DNA from: Streptomyces sp. ISL-96
Lineage (GTDB): Bacteria > Actinomycetota > Actinomycetes > Streptomycetales > Streptomycetaceae
Direction of reading: 5' to 3'
DNA length: 64,000 nucleotides
Assembly (NCBI RefSeq): GCF_018614035.1
Contig: NZ_JAGGPA010000035.1
Location: 62,001 to 126,000 of the forward strand
Below are positions 52,310 to 60,798 of this stretch, piece after piece. The translations under genes were made by a program, and so were the position numbers. The notes below the pieces were generated by a model. The model ran no database searches. It saw nothing but the letters and a program-made list of their open reading frames with translations, and was not told the DNA's origin. The stretch's first letter is position 1, and every line of letters begins with the position of its first letter.

Positions 52310-53465
52310 CGCTGCCGCCGCTGTCGCCCACGGCCGTACTGCGGAAGCGTGCGGCGTACGCGGACGGGGTCACCCCGAAGTGCCGGGCGAAGGCCCGGCG
52401 CAGGCTCTCGTCGCTGCCGATGCCACTGCGCGCGGCCGCTCCGGTGACCCCGGCCCCGCCTCCAGCAGGATGCGCGCCGCCTCCAGCCGTACGCTCTCCA
52501 CGAACCCGGCGGGCGAGCTGCCCGTCCGCTCCCGGAACAGCCGCGTCAGGTGGCGCGTGCTCACGCCGGCGCTGCGGGCCATCGCCCGCAGGCTCACCAG
52601 TCTGATTAGCGAAACGTAGTGATCCTGTGGCAGAGTGTCACGCGCACGCCCGACGCCCAGGCGACGTCGGGCACCCTCCTCGATGAGGTCGCAAGACCGC
52701 ATCGACCAGCGTCCGGAGGGACGTGCCACGAGGGCTGGCGGTCCCGCCGTTCAGTACCAGGGCACGAAGGCGATCGGCTCGCATCCCCGAGCAGCACTGG
52801 GGATCACTAAGCCAATCAGAGACGCTGTGATCGGCCGACGGGTCCGCGACGACGGCGTCGAGCAGCGGGCGTACGACCGGATGGCGGGTCGGAGGCGTAC
52901 GGGACGCGGCGGAGAACTGCGACTGGCCGCCGGGCCGCTGGAGGAACACGACGAGGTCGCGCGCCACACGCCGGGCCTCCTCGGGCCCCCGGTCCTGCTC
53001 CACGAGGGCCAGGCAGACGTCTATACCGGCCGTCACCCCGGCGGAGGTGAAGACCGGCCCGTCCTGCACGTAGATGGCGTCCGGCGTCACGGCCACGTCG
53101 GGAAACCGGCGGGCGAGCTCGGCGGCATGCTCCCAGTGCGTGGTCGCCCGCCGCCCCCGGAGCAGCCCGGCGGCGGCAAGCGCGAACGCCCCCGTGCACA
53201 CGGCGGCCACCCGCCCCGACACCGCTGCCAGCGCGGCGACTTGGCCGACCGCCCCCGGCGCACGGAGAAAGCCGTCCACGGCGGAGGCCCCAGGCACGAC
53301 GAGAGTGTCCGCCCGTTCCACCTCACCGGCGGCGACGTCCGCGCCGATCCGCAGCCCGGACCCGCAGCCCGGGCCCGCCGCCGGAACCCGCGTGTCCCGA
53401 TCTGTGGGAAGCCTGGCCCGGTGGACACGGTGCCGCCGTACCCGCACCGCGCAAGCTGACCCCAT
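52310..53465 (-). pseudogene. GlxA-type (DJ-1/PfpI + AraC HTH) regulator, disrupted
   Basis: The DJ-1/PfpI part is recognisable from 'ADTLVVPGASAVDGFLRAPG' to 'VVFLQRPGGQSQFSAA' and '..DPSADHS'. A 231-bp insertion (52593-52823) interrupts it. The AraC HTH resumes as 'LRAMARSAGVSTRHLTRLFRERTGSSPAGF'. A 1-base shift near 52460 puts the last helix 'GIGSDESLRRAFARHFGVTPSAYAARF' in another frame. The N-terminal 40 residues are also degenerate. The 5' end abuts the divergent HD-domain gene. The C-terminal limit is uncertain because the shifted frame runs into mec. Confidence 0.8.
52593..52823 (+). mobile_element. 231-bp non-autonomous relative of the TnpB-like element at 53587
   Basis: The plus-strand element starts GCTCACCAGTCTGATTAGC and ends ggggatcactaagccaatcagagac. 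The element at 53587 (minus strand) starts GCTCACATAG and ends gggatcgcttagctgatcagagac. A 75-nt block in the middle (52650-52725) matches the tail region of the large element (53793-53875), including cgcccaggcgacg and cgtccggagggac. Removing it restores the host frame ADHS-LRAMA. No protein is encoded. Confidence 0.75.
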
Positions 53466-53586
53466 GACCAACAACACCGCAGCCGGAATCACCGCCCCCG
53501 ACACCAAGCTCGCCACCGAACTCGTCCGCGACACGACAACCGAGCTGATCTACCACCACTCCCGCCGAGTGTTCTGGTTCGGCAGC

Positions 53587-53880
53587 GTCTCTGATCAGCT
53601 AAGCGATCCCATGTCAGACGTAGTGTCTGGCAACGGGATTGACCACCGTGGAGGGCTGGCGTGAGCGTGCAGGTGGAAGCCCGCGCCTCGTGCTGCGCCT
53701 CGCGGCTGGTGCCGGTTGGTGGGTGTGCTGATTGTTGTCACGTCCTGGTTCCGGTGGGCTGCGCGGGGCAGCCGGGGCCGGTCCGTGTGAGCGTGTCCCT
53801 CCGGACGCTTGCCCGCCGGGCCTTGCGGCCTGGTGGGGGAGGGTGCCCTGCGTCGCCTGGGCGCGGGGCGTGTTGTCTGT
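53587..53880 (-). ncRNA. candidate guide/omega RNA at the 3' end of element D
   Basis: The block 53793-53875 is conserved in the mini-element although the protein gene is gone there, so selection is on DNA or RNA. It has a GTCC-GGAG-GGAC hairpin (53795-53806) and nearer the end CAGAC-acta-cGTCTG. It ends at gatcagagac, after which host sequence would serve as guide. Inferred only. Confidence 0.4.
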
Positions 53881-55562
53881 CGCCGGGTGGGGCCGGTCTT
53901 GGACCGGTCCAGGCTGGTCTTCGGCGCGGTCGGTGTGATGACCGCGCGGGTTTCGAGGGTGTCCACGACCGTGCGGATGACCATGGTGCCGCCGGCACGG
54001 TCGGTGACGGTCTTGGCCTGGTGGGTCAGGCCGCGCGATGCGATGCGCTGCCACGCGCCCTGGTCTCGGTCTCCCTGCCATCCGCAGGACGGGCACAGGG
54101 CCCATTTCCAGCCGGCTGTGGTGGGCCGGTCGGGGGCTTTGCGGTGCCGCAGCGGGACGAGGCACTGCGGGCAGTGTTTGGAGGTGTTGCGGGCCGGGAC
54201 GGTGACGACGGCGATACCTACTTCGGCGGCGAGGTGGCGTATCCGGTCCACGATCTGGCCGCGCACTTGCTGGGAGAGGCGGGTGTTGATGCTGCGGCCC
54301 ATGCCGCGTGCTTCCATGGAGCGAAGGTCTTCGACGTAGATGACGGTCGCTGTAGCGGTGATGGCTTGGTCCACGACCCAGCGTGCGGCAGCCCACGCGA
54401 GGGCGTCGTTGAGGTTTGAACGCCGGTCGGACACATAGCGGATCTCGTCAGTCAAAACGCTATGCCTAGCCGTCAGGGGATGGCCGACGTCGCCGCCGGT
54501 GAGCCGCTGGTAGTGGTCGGCCCTGGCGTGCAGGTACTCGCTCTCGCGGCGCAGGCGGTGCTGCTTCGCCAGGACACCGGCGGCTCTGAACATGCCCCCG
54601 GCACCGAGGGCGGTGATCCGCCCGTCATCGTGCAGCCGGGCGGCCCCGGCGGACAGCAGGGTGTTCAGGCCCCAGTCGACCCCGAGCGCGAGCGTGTGCC
54701 CGGTGCGGGAGGTCTTCGCAACAGGGTGGCTGTAGGCGAGATCGACGCGGACGCGGCCTTGACGGATGCGGAGGGTGGGCAGGTGCAGCACCGCCTGCGC
54801 CGGGACCGTCGGTGGCAGGGAGATGGGGCAGGCCACCCATGTCCAGTCCCGGTACGACCGCGGATCAGGACGGGTGGGGAGTTGCAAGCGCAGCAGCGCG
54901 CGGCCCGGCTCATCGGCGCGTTCGATGGTGGCCTGCTGCCCGTCACATGCCGAAAGCAGCAGCATGCGCGCTGTCCGTGGCACGCTCTCCATCTCGAACA
55001 CATTGGCAGGCATCCGGCCGTGCTTCTTGGCGAAGGCGGCGATCTGCCGGGTGCGGGAGGCGATGACGCCGGACGGCAGATACCGCCCGCCGGGCACCAC
55101 CTCGCGCACCAGGTCCCACTCGTCTGCGGTCCGCTTCGCCGGATCAACGGGCCACGTGCCGAGAACTCCGGCGGTCAGGTCGGCACGCCACGTCGCCGAC
55201 CGCAGAACACGTCCGGTCTGCTCCTGCGCCATGCGCACGATCCGGTCATTGACCTTGATGCCCTCTGGCGGTGTGGCGGTCCAGCCCAGGCGGCGCAGCG
55301 CCATCCATGCGTTCGACGGCAGTTTCCTGCCCCCGGCGTCTTCGCCCGAGGCCAGTGCGTCCACGTCGGCGGTGTTCCAGTGCTCGGCCAGCAGGCCGGC
55401 GGTCATGCCGGACACCAGAGCGGCACACCAGCCGACCCGCTCCGCCAGCACGGCGGCGGGCAGGAGTTCACCGGTCTTCTCCACCACACCGGTTCGCAGC
55501 AGGCCACGGGCGCAAGCGGTCCGGGCGGTCTCGCCCACAGCGAGCGGCACTTTCCGCCCCAT
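53595..55562 (-). CDS. oversized TnpB-like RuvC nuclease (655 aa)
   Basis: MGRKVPLAVGETARTACARG. About 280 residues precede RuvC-I. RuvC-I 'LALGVDWGLNTLLSAG' (Asp), RuvC-II 'TVIYVEDLRSMEARG' (Glu), zinc ribbon 'CPQCLVPLRHR...CPSCGWQGDRD' with the RuvC-III Asp in 'GDRDQGAWQRIASR'. Full catalytic set. The last 150 residues are R/P/T/H-rich without fold and run to 8 nt from the element end, covering the block conserved in the 231-bp mini-element. Probably RNA guided, by analogy with TnpB. Confidence 0.78.
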   Translation of the reverse strand: MGRKVPLAVGETARTACARGLLRTGVVEKTGELLPAAVLAERVGWCAALVSGMTAGLLAEHWNTADVDALASGEDAGGRKLPSNAWMALRRLGWTATPPEGIKVNDRIVRMAQEQTGRVLRSATWRADLTAGVLGTWPVDPAKRTADEWDLVREVVPGGRYLPSGVIASRTRQIAAFAKKHGRMPANVFEMESVPRTARMLLLSACDGQQATIERADEPGRALLRLQLPTRPDPRSYRDWTWVACPISLPPTVPAQAVLHLPTLRIRQGRVRVDLAYSHPVAKTSRTGHTLALGVDWGLNTLLSAGAARLHDDGRITALGAGGMFRAAGVLAKQHRLRRESEYLHARADHYQRLTGGDVGHPLTARHSVLTDEIRYVSDRRSNLNDALAWAAARWVVDQAITATATVIYVEDLRSMEARGMGRSINTRLSQQVRGQIVDRIRHLAAEVGIAVVTVPARNTSKHCPQCLVPLRHRKAPDRPTTAGWKWALCPSCGWQGDRDQGAWQRIASRGLTHQAKTVTDRAGGTMVIRTVVDTLETRAVITPTAPKTSLDRSKTGPTRRQTTRPAPRRRRAPSPTRPQGPAGKRPEGHAHTDRPRLPRAAHRNQDVTTISTPTNRHQPRGAARGAGFHLHAHASPPRWSIPLPDTTSDMGSLS

Positions 55563-56244
55563 CGCCCACCCTCCCTACCGCCGTTGATGCTGTCATCCGA
55601 TCAACGACATCCCTTACGAAAGGTCACCCATTCGCTCCACGAACTCATATCCGACACCCACGGATACCGAGCATCACGACGGCAGCAGACAACAAATCTT
55701 TATGGATACCTGAGGAACTATGTGAGCCTCCAGGGCCGCACCCGCGCCCTGAACTTCGACCCCGAACTCCTCTACATCGGCGCCATGTTCCACGATCTCG
55801 GCCTCAACCAGGAGTTCCGCGCCAGCGGCCGCCGCTTCGAGGTCGACAGCGCCGACGAGGCCCGCCGCTTCCTCCGGAGCCACGGCGTCCCGGAGGACAG
55901 CATCCGCCGCGTCTGGACGGCCATCGCCCTGCACACCACGCCCGGCATCCCCCAGTTCATGGAGCCGGAGGTCGCCCTCGTCACCGCCGGCGTGGAGTAC
56001 GACGTACTCGGCATCGGGTACGACGACATCACCCCGGACGACCGCGCCGCGATCACCGCCCTGCACCCCCGCCCCGACTTCAAGAACCGCATCCTCGCCG
56101 CCTTCACCGACGGCATCGCCCCCAAGCCCGAAACCACCTTCGGCAACGTCAAGGCCGACGTACTGGAGCACTTCGTGCCGGGTTACGAGCGAGGCGACTT
56201 CGTCGAGACCATCCGGAATTCCGCCTGGCCCGAATGATCACGAC

Positions 56245-56395
56245 GCGGGACGCACTGACAGACTGTGCACGACCCGGGCGGCAGGACCCAGGAAGCCGGT
56301 GCGAATCCGGCACGGTCCCGCCACTGTGACCAGGCCAGCCATGCCTGGAAGCCAGGAACTGACCTGCCGCCTTCTTCACCACCGACCAGGGGACG
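56245..56395 (+). promoter_or_regulatory. cobalamin riboswitch
   Basis: Conserved core 'ggaagccggtgcgaatccgg' with 'cccgccactgtga' (56283-56331 region) and the B12 box 'gccaggaactgacctgcc' (56351-56368). It lies 28 bp before the start of the ABC transporter operon and should shut it off when adenosylcobalamin is plentiful. Confidence 0.93.
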
Positions 56396-56422
56396 AGGAA
56401 ATCCCCCGGAGGAGGCACCACC

Positions 56423-57433
56423 GTGTCCAGGCAGTCCTGCCGTACCCGCCGCACCCGCCGCGCGCTCGTCGTCACCGCCGCCGCCCTGCTCCCCCTCACC
56501 GCCTGCACCGCGTCCGAGGAACAGCACGCGCCCGCGGCCAAGGCCGCAGCCGGCTTCCCCTACACCGTCACCAACTGCGGCGTAAAGACGACGTACACCG
56601 CACCTCCCACCCGCGTCGTCACCATGAACCAGCACGTCACCGAGGTGATGCTGGAGCTCGGCCTCGCCAAGTCCCTCGCCGGGACCGCCTACCTCGACGA
56701 CAAGGTGCTCCCCAAGTACGAGAAGGAGTACAAGGCCACCCCCGTACTGGCCAAGGAGTACCCGTCGTACGAGAAGCTGCTCGCCGCCAACCCCGACTTC
56801 GTGTACGGCGGTTACGCCTCAGCCTTCTCCGCCGGCGACGGCCGCAGCCGCGAGACGCTGAAGAAGTCCGGCATCAACTCCCGCCTGAACACCGAATACT
56901 GCGCCGACGGCAAGACCTCGATGGACGCCCTCTACCAGGAGATCCGCGAAGTCGGCCGCACCTTCGGCGTCACCGACCGCGCCGAGCGCTGGATCACCGA
57001 CGCCAAGCAGGGCAACGCCACCACCGAGAAGAAGCTGGCGGGCGTCGACCCCGTCTCCGTCTTCGTCTACGACGGCGGCGACAAGACCGCCTCCACCGTC
57101 GGCGGCGCGGGCATCGGCAACGAGATGATCAAGCGCGCGGGCGGCGAGAACGTCTTCGCCCACCTCCCCAAGCCGTTCGCCGACGCCGCCTGGGAAAACG
57201 TCGTCGACCGCAAGCCCGAGACGATCGTCATCCTCGACTACGGCGGGACCACCGTCGCCCAGAAGAAGCAGCGCCTCCTCGACGACCCGGCCCTCGCCGA
57301 CGTCCCCGCCGTCAAGAACAAGCGCTTCGCCGTGCTCCCCCTCTCCGACATGGTCCTCGGCGTACGCGCGCCCGCCGCCGTGGACACCCTCGCGCGCCAA
57401 CTCCACCCCGGACTCAACGAGCCCAAGAAGTAG
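56423..57433 (+). CDS. cobalamin ABC transporter solute-binding lipoprotein
   Basis: 336 aa from GTG after GGAGGA. Lipoprotein signal: 'RRALVVTAAALLPLTAC' with lipobox LTAC. BtuF/FepB-type fold: 'TRVVTMNQHVTEVMLELGLAKSLAGTAY', 'AANPDFVYGGY', 'ETIVILDYGG', 'GVRAPAAVDTLARQLHP'. The fold alone could bind siderophore; the cobalamin riboswitch upstream assigns B12 or a corrinoid. First gene of a three-gene operon. Confidence 0.9.
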   Translation: MSRQSCRTRRTRRALVVTAAALLPLTACTASEEQHAPAAKAAAGFPYTVTNCGVKTTYTAPPTRVVTMNQHVTEVMLELGLAKSLAGTAYLDDKVLPKYEKEYKATPVLAKEYPSYEKLLAANPDFVYGGYASAFSAGDGRSRETLKKSGINSRLNTEYCADGKTSMDALYQEIREVGRTFGVTDRAERWITDAKQGNATTEKKLAGVDPVSVFVYDGGDKTASTVGGAGIGNEMIKRAGGENVFAHLPKPFADAAWENVVDRKPETIVILDYGGTTVAQKKQRLLDDPALADVPAVKNKRFAVLPLSDMVLGVRAPAAVDTLARQLHPGLNEPKK

Positions 57434-57447
57434 CGGCGGCGGCGGCA

Positions 57448-58509
57448 GTGAGCTGCAAGACCCCCGCCGCCCGCCGGCCGCTGCGCTACGCCCTCCTCCT
57501 CGCCGCGCTCGCCGCCCTGCTCGGCGCGGCGGCGGTCGCGGGACTCGCCCTCGGCTCGGTACGCATTCCCGCCACACACGTGCTGGACATCGTCACCGGC
57601 GCCGCCGGCCCCGGCCCGTACCGCACGATCGTCCTCGACGTACGGCTGCCGCGCGTCCTGCTCGGCGCCGTCGTCGGCGCCGGGCTCGCCGTCATCGGCA
57701 CCGTCCTCCAAGCGCTCGTACGCAACCAGCTCGCCGACCCCTTCCTCCTCGGCGTCTCGTCCGGGGCCTCGGTCGGCGCGGTCGGCGTCATCGTCCTCGG
57801 CATCGGCGCGGGCGCCGGCCTCGCCACCACCGTCACCATCCCGCTCGCCGCCTTCGCGGGCGCGCTCGGCTCACTCGTCCTCGTGTACGGGCTCGCGCGC
57901 GGCGGCGGCGCCATGACCACCGGCCGCCTCGTCCTCGCCGGAGTCGCCGTCTCGTACATCCTGTCCGCCCTGACCAGCCTGATGATGGTCACCTCGGCCC
58001 GCGCCGACCACCTCAAAGAAACCCTCTACTGGACCCTCGGCGGCCTCGGCAGCGCCCGCTGGGACATGCTCGCGCTCCCCGCGACCGTCCTCGCCGTCGG
58101 TACGGCCCTCCTCATCACCCTCGCCCGGCCGCTCGACCTGCTCCTGGTGGGAGAGGAAGGCGCCACCGTCCTCGGCCTCGACACCGGCCGCTTCCGCGCC
58201 GCCGTCTTCGTCCTGGCCTCGCTGCTCACCGGCGTACTCGTCGCCTTCAGCGGCGCGATCGGCTTCGTCGGCCTGATGGTCCCGCACGCCGCCCGCATGG
58301 CCGTCGGCGCCGGACACCGCAGGCTGCTGCCCGTCGCCGCGCTCGGCGGGGCGGTCTTCCTGGTCCTGGCCGACCTGGCGGCCCGTACCGTCGCCGCGCC
58401 CCAGGACATCCCCGTCGGCGTACTCACGGCGCTCACCGGCGGCCCGTTCTTCCTGTGGATGCTGCGCCGCCGCCCGGAAGGCGGCGGGACCGAAGGAGCC
58501 CCGGCGTGA
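57448..58509 (+). CDS. cobalamin ABC transporter permease (BtuC/FecCD family)
   Basis: 353 aa from GTG 57448, 15 bp after the previous stop. About ten helices; conserved 'LRLPRVLLGAVVGAGLAVIGTVLQALVRNQLADPFLLGVSSGASVGA' in pieces (V-R-L-P-R, N-x-L-A-D-P). 'AFSGAIGFVGLMVPHAARM' is the ATPase coupling loop. It overlaps the ATPase gene by GTGA. Confidence 0.93.
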   Translation: MSCKTPAARRPLRYALLLAALAALLGAAAVAGLALGSVRIPATHVLDIVTGAAGPGPYRTIVLDVRLPRVLLGAVVGAGLAVIGTVLQALVRNQLADPFLLGVSSGASVGAVGVIVLGIGAGAGLATTVTIPLAAFAGALGSLVLVYGLARGGGAMTTGRLVLAGVAVSYILSALTSLMMVTSARADHLKETLYWTLGGLGSARWDMLALPATVLAVGTALLITLARPLDLLLVGEEGATVLGLDTGRFRAAVFVLASLLTGVLVAFSGAIGFVGLMVPHAARMAVGAGHRRLLPVAALGGAVFLVLADLAARTVAAPQDIPVGVLTALTGGPFFLWMLRRRPEGGGTEGAPA

Positions 58510-59282
58510 CGACCCTGACCGCACAAGGCCTCTCGTACGGCACCGAAGGCCGCCACCTCGTCGACGACGTCACCCTGACCGCCGCCGACGGCGAGACCGT
58601 CGGCCTGATCGGCCCCAACGGCAGCGGCAAGACGACCCTCCTGCGCTGCGTGTACGGAACCCTGCGCCCCACCCACGGCCGCGTCCTCCTCGACGGCGAC
58701 GACCTGCACGCCATGAGCCCGAAGACCCGCGCCCGGCGCGTCGCCACCGTCCCGCAGGACGGCGGCGGGGCCGGCTTCGAGCTGACCGTCCGCGAGGTCG
58801 TCGCCATGGGCCGCTCCCCGCACAAACGCTTCTGGGAACAGGACACGGAAACCGACACCCATCTCGTACGGTCCGCCCTCGCCCGCGTCGGCATCGCGGA
58901 CCTCGCGGACCGCGGCTTCCCGTCCCTCTCCGGCGGCGAACGCCAGCGGGCCCTGATGGCACGCGCCCTGGTCCAGCAGCCGTCCCTCGTCGTACTCGAC
59001 GAGCCGACCAACCACCTGGACATCCGCTACCAACTGGAGATCCTCAGGCTGGTGCGCGACTTGGGCACCACCAACCTGCTCGCCCTGCACGACCTGAACC
59101 TCGCGGCGTACTACTGCGACCGCCTCTACGTCCTCGACGGCGGCCGGGTCGTCACATCCGGCACCCCGAAGGAAGTCCTCACGGCCGACCTCCTGCACAC
59201 CGTTTACGGGGTATCCGCCGAGGTCAGCACCCATCCGACGACCGGCGCCCCGACCGTCGTCTACCTCCCGATGTCCACCTGA
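58506..59282 (+). CDS. cobalamin ABC transporter ATP-binding protein (BtuD/FecE family)
   Basis: 258 aa. Walker A 'GPNGSGKTTLLR', Q-loop 'VPQDGG', signature 'LSGGERQRALMARAL', Walker B 'LVVLDEPTNHLD', H-loop 'ALHDLN'. Energises import through the permease. Last gene of the riboswitch-controlled operon. Confidence 0.94.
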   Translation: MTTLTAQGLSYGTEGRHLVDDVTLTAADGETVGLIGPNGSGKTTLLRCVYGTLRPTHGRVLLDGDDLHAMSPKTRARRVATVPQDGGGAGFELTVREVVAMGRSPHKRFWEQDTETDTHLVRSALARVGIADLADRGFPSLSGGERQRALMARALVQQPSLVVLDEPTNHLDIRYQLEILRLVRDLGTTNLLALHDLNLAAYYCDRLYVLDGGRVVTSGTPKEVLTADLLHTVYGVSAEVSTHPTTGAPTVVYLPMST

Positions 59283-59351
59283 CGAGCATTTTCCGCCCAC
59301 CATGTGAGATCACATACCGGGAAGGGGCCCGGGAATCTATACGATGACCGC

Positions 59352-59465
59352 ATGGTTCCCCACGACGTGAGTGAGACGACGCCGAGCACCGTGCTGCTCG
59401 TAGCGCGCCTGCACGTCGACCTGTGCCGGCTCGCCAGCGCTATCTGTACGACGGCCACGGCCTGA
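59352..59465 (+). CDS. cysteine-rich leader peptide upstream of cysO-cysM
   Basis: 37 aa: MVPHDVSETTPSTVLLVARL, then 'HVDLCRLASAIC' and TTATA. The 'LxxRLHxDLCRxASAxC' pattern is the Streptomyces 'putative leader peptide' found before sulfur and cysteine genes, with two Cys codons near the end. TACGAT (59340-59345) is 6 nt before the ATG, so the mRNA is leaderless. A CCCC/GGGG hairpin (cccctgcgcgggg, near 59499) lies between it and cysO, suiting cysteine-sensing attenuation. Confidence 0.75.
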   Translation: MVPHDVSETTPSTVLLVARLHVDLCRLASAICTTATA

Positions 59466-59565
59466 GCCGCGGGCCATCCAGCACACGCACGCACACGCTT
59501 GCCCCTGCGCGGGGGACGAACTGCCGCGCGCCTTTCACGCCACCCTCCTGACAGGAGTCGAAGCC

Positions 59566-59844
59566 ATGGCCATCGAGGTCCGCATCCCGACCATCCTCCG
59601 CACCTACACCGACGGCGAGAAGGCCGTCCAGGGCAACGGCGACACCCTCGCCGACCTCTTCGCGGACCTGGAATCGCGCCACACCGGCATCCAGGAGCGC
59701 ATCGTCGACGGCGACAAGCTGCGCCGCTTCGTGAACGTCTACCTCAACGACGAGGACGTCCGCTTCCTCGACGGCATCTCCACCAAGCTCGCCGACGGCG
59801 ACAGCGTCACCATCCTCCCGGCCGTCGCCGGCGGCATGGTCTGA
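59566..59844 (+). CDS. cysO: CysO sulfur carrier protein (ubiquitin-like, MoaD/ThiS family)
   Basis: 92 aa after CAGGAG. 'MAIEVRIPTILRTYTDGEKAV' and 'RRFVNVYLNDEDVRFLDGISTKLADGDSVTILPAVAGG' in pieces give the beta-grasp fold. The functional di-Gly is followed by Met-Val, so the C-terminus must be trimmed to expose GG. Thiocarboxylated CysO donates sulfide to O-phosphoserine on CysM. It overlaps cysM by the TGATG. The JAMM protease Mec is encoded at 51889. Confidence 0.92.
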   Translation: MAIEVRIPTILRTYTDGEKAVQGNGDTLADLFADLESRHTGIQERIVDGDKLRRFVNVYLNDEDVRFLDGISTKLADGDSVTILPAVAGGMV

Positions 59845-60794
59845 TGCGGTACGACTCCCCGCTGGCGGCGGTCGGCAACACGCCGCTCGTCCGCCTCCCG
59901 CGGCTGTCGCCGTCGGACGACGTCCGCATCTGGGCCAAGCTGGAGGACCGTAACCCCACCGGCTCGATCAAGGACCGCCCCGCGCTCCACATGGTCGAAC
60001 AGGCGGAGAAGGACGGCCGGTTGACGCCGGGCTGCACCATCCTGGAGCCCACCAGCGGCAACACCGGCATCTCGCTCGCGATGGCGGCCCGCCTCAAGGG
60101 CTACGACATCGTGTGCGTCATGCCGGAGAACACCTCCCAGGAGCGGCGCGACCTGCTCGCCATGTGGGGCGCGAAGATCATCTCGTCCCCGGCGGCGGGC
60201 GGCTCCAACACGGCCGTACGGGTCGCCAAGGAGCTGTCGGCGCAGAACCCGTCCTGGGTGATGCTTTACCAGTACGGCAACCCCGACAACGCGGGCGCGC
60301 ACTACGCCACCACCGGCCCGGAGATCCTCACCGACCTCCCCACCATCACGCACTTCGTGGCGGGCCTGGGCACCACCGGCACACTCATGGGCGTAGGCCG
60401 CTACCTGCGCGAAAACCTGCCCGACATCAAGATCGTCGCCGCCGAGCCGCGCTACGACGACCTGGTGTACGGGCTGCGCAACCTCGACGAGGGCTTCGTT
60501 CCCGAGCTGTACGACGCGTCCGTCCTGACCACCCGCTTCTCGGTCGGCTCGGCCGACGCGGTGACGCGTACGCGCGAACTCCTCCAGCAGGAGGGAATCT
60601 TCGCGGGCGTCTCGACGGGCGCGGCGCTGCACGCGGCGATCGGGATGGGCAAGAAGGCGGTCAAGGCGGGGGAGCGGGCCGACATCGTGTTCGTCGTCGC
60701 GGACGGCGGCTGGAAGTACCTGTCGACGGGCGTCTACACGGCGGAGACGACGGAGGCGGCGATCGAAACGCTGCAGGGCCAGCTCTGGGCGTAG
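59844..60794 (+). CDS. cysM: CysM, CysO-dependent cysteine synthase
   Basis: 316 aa, PLP enzyme. 'NTPLVRLPRL', Lys43 in 'NPTGSIKDRPA' binds PLP, 'EPTSGNTGISLAMAA' and 'GLGTTGTLMGVGRYL' bind phosphate. It uses O-phosphoserine (family knowledge for CysO-linked CysM) and CysO-thiocarboxylate to make CysO-cysteine, which Mec cleaves. The C-terminal 'DGGWKYLSTGVYT' is typical of the CysO-dependent group. Confidence 0.94.
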   Translation: MRYDSPLAAVGNTPLVRLPRLSPSDDVRIWAKLEDRNPTGSIKDRPALHMVEQAEKDGRLTPGCTILEPTSGNTGISLAMAARLKGYDIVCVMPENTSQERRDLLAMWGAKIISSPAAGGSNTAVRVAKELSAQNPSWVMLYQYGNPDNAGAHYATTGPEILTDLPTITHFVAGLGTTGTLMGVGRYLRENLPDIKIVAAEPRYDDLVYGLRNLDEGFVPELYDASVLTTRFSVGSADAVTRTRELLQQEGIFAGVSTGAALHAAIGMGKKAVKAGERADIVFVVADGGWKYLSTGVYTAETTEAAIETLQGQLWA

Positions 60795-60798
60795 GGCA

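Larger units (their letters stand above)
53587..55727 (-). mobile_element. TnpB-like element D (2.1 kb, single nuclease gene)
   Basis: Bounded by the HD-gene reading frame. Left end gtctctgatcagctaagcg, right end ggaactatgtgagc. AGC is present at both junctions, so either a 3-bp target duplication or insertion without one. In tnpB orientation both this and the 231-bp element show 5' flank AG, element GCTCAC...CAGAGAC, 3' flank GCTG. It has no transposase gene of its own. Confidence 0.75.
53464..56237 (+). pseudogene. HD-domain hydrolase gene split by a TnpB-like element
   Basis: The 5' part (53464-53586) reads MTNNTAAGITAPDTKLATEL to 'IYHHSRRVFWFGS'. The 3' part (55728-56237) continues 'LQGRTRALNFDPELLYIGAMFHDLGLNQEF' and ends 'RNSAWPE'. 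Joined, they give one normal HD protein with HH and HD metal ligands ('YHHSRR', 'FHDLG'), a family near cyanamide hydratase-like proteins. The insertion is exactly between Ser and Leu codons. The 3' half has a GTG/ATG-less start and is unlikely to be expressed alone. Confidence 0.85.

Noticed and set aside
54462..56237. 591-aa ORF apparently fusing an unknown protein to the HD domain
   Set aside because: The first part is antisense to the TnpB-like gene; only the last 170 codons are the true HD fragment, so the fusion is accidental.
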